NCBI GenBank assembly: GCA_900552015.1
Contig: URXY01000001.1
Location: 23,936 to 87,935 of the forward strand
Reading direction: 5' to 3'
Source: an uncultured Eubacteriales bacterium
GTDB taxonomy: Bacteria; Bacillota; Clostridia; Oscillospirales; Oscillospiraceae
DNA: 64,000 bases
Below, piece after piece: positions 63,739 to 64,000 of the stretch. The notes under the pieces are model-generated. The model did not search any database and was not told the origin of the DNA. It was given only the letters and a program-made list of their open reading frames with translations. Positions within the stretch are counted from its first letter, which is position 1. The number at the start of each line of letters is the position of its first letter. The position numbers and the translations under genes are program-made.

Positions 63739-64000
63739 TTACCGGTTCTTTTCGCGCATGGCGCGATCCATCTCGCGCTTGGCGTCGCGCTTGGCGATGG
63801 CGTCGCGCTTGTCATAGGTCTTTTTGCCCTTGCACAGACCCAGCTCCACCTTCACGCGGCTGTCCTTGAAGTAGACCGACAGCGGAATGAGCGCATAGCC
63901 GTCCTGCTTCTGCAGGTCGTGGAGCTTGCGGATCTCGCGCTTGTGCATCAGCAGGCGCTTCGGCCGGTCGGGGTCGCGGTTGAAGATGTTGCCGTGGTCA
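63739..64000 (-). CDS. smpB: SsrA-binding protein SmpB, N-terminus cut by window edge
   Basis: The visible C-terminal part (about 86 residues) reads DHGNIFNRDPDRPKRLLMHK, then LIPLSVYFKDSRVKVELGLC, KGKKTYDKRDAIAKRDAKRE and a basic tail ending REKNR. This is the SmpB barrel end and the C-terminal tail that enters the mRNA channel. SmpB binds tmRNA, whose gene lies nearby on the same strand. The start is beyond position 64000. Confidence 0.97.
   Translation of the reverse strand, partial: DHGNIFNRDPDRPKRLLMHKREIRKLHDLQKQDGYALIPLSVYFKDSRVKVELGLCKGKKTYDKRDAIAKRDAKREMDRAMREKNR

Overview
The window looks like a chromosomal segment of a GC-rich, spore-forming member of the Clostridia, most like the Oscillospiraceae or relatives. 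Reasons: a glmS ribozyme ahead of glmS, the sporulation genes yqfC, yqfD and a ylbJ-like gene beside phoH-ybeY-era, remB ahead of gyrB-gyrA, split glycine dehydrogenase subunits (gcvPA and gcvPB), and core-gene codon use rich in G and C. No rRNA or tRNA gene is visible. One tmRNA gene is present.

Positions 1 to about 40.4 kb are mostly ordinary chromosome. In order: DUF421 protein (cut by the window edge), glmS under its ribozyme, a lipoprotein, a small-exporter family protein, a 32-residue Asn/Gln-rich ORF, infC-rpmI-rplT with an attenuator leader and an ATT start, a lone tyrosine integrase, the yqfC-yqfD-phoH-ybeY-era operon, a palindrome-rich gap, remB-membrane protein-gyrB-gyrA, three SHOCT-type genes (the third frameshifted), greA-rnhA, nadE, pgi, an amino-acid ABC transporter, an AI-2E/DUF3810 pair and a lipid kinase. 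Next comes an operon of SDR oxidoreductase, gcvPA, gcvPB and an AcoX-like NAD-kinase-fold protein, preceded by a good sigma-54 (-24/-12) promoter with upstream inverted repeats. Then follow proC, mgtC, lrgA-lrgB, a histidine kinase destroyed by an internal deletion, and a Cys-containing membrane protein.

From 40.5 to 47.5 kb there is a visibly more AT-rich catabolic island: a Na+/solute symporter, two related OFA-type MFS carriers, an M20 amidohydrolase and a Crp/Fnr regulator. It is bordered by a perfect IS3/IS150-like palindrome and a decayed serine-recombinase fragment on the left and by degenerate mobile DNA on the right.

From about 47.7 to 62.7 kb lies an integrated mobilizable element next to the 3' end of ssrA. 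It carries a large serine recombinase, DUF6061, a ParB-like protein, a relaxase with an apparent ATT start, a MobC-like protein, a ParM-like actin ATPase with a small partner, a Cys-rich VLP protein, an HTH protein and TnpV. Its cargo is the most interesting part of the window. A tyrosine recombinase (55690-56532) is followed directly by a 272-bp segment bounded by 23-bp inverted repeats (56535-56557 and 56784-56806). Inside it are an extended -10 promoter that now points away from the cargo and two terminators that point toward it. Immediately outside starts a three-gene set: methylase-like protein, Eco57I-like methyltransferase with NPPY, and a GIY-YIG (T5orf172-like) nuclease fused to a DExH helicase. 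I read this as a phase-variable restriction-modification or defence system switched by an invertible promoter, seen here in the OFF orientation.

The window ends with ssrA, ppiB and the C-terminal part of smpB. All functional calls are from reading the sequence; no database search was run.
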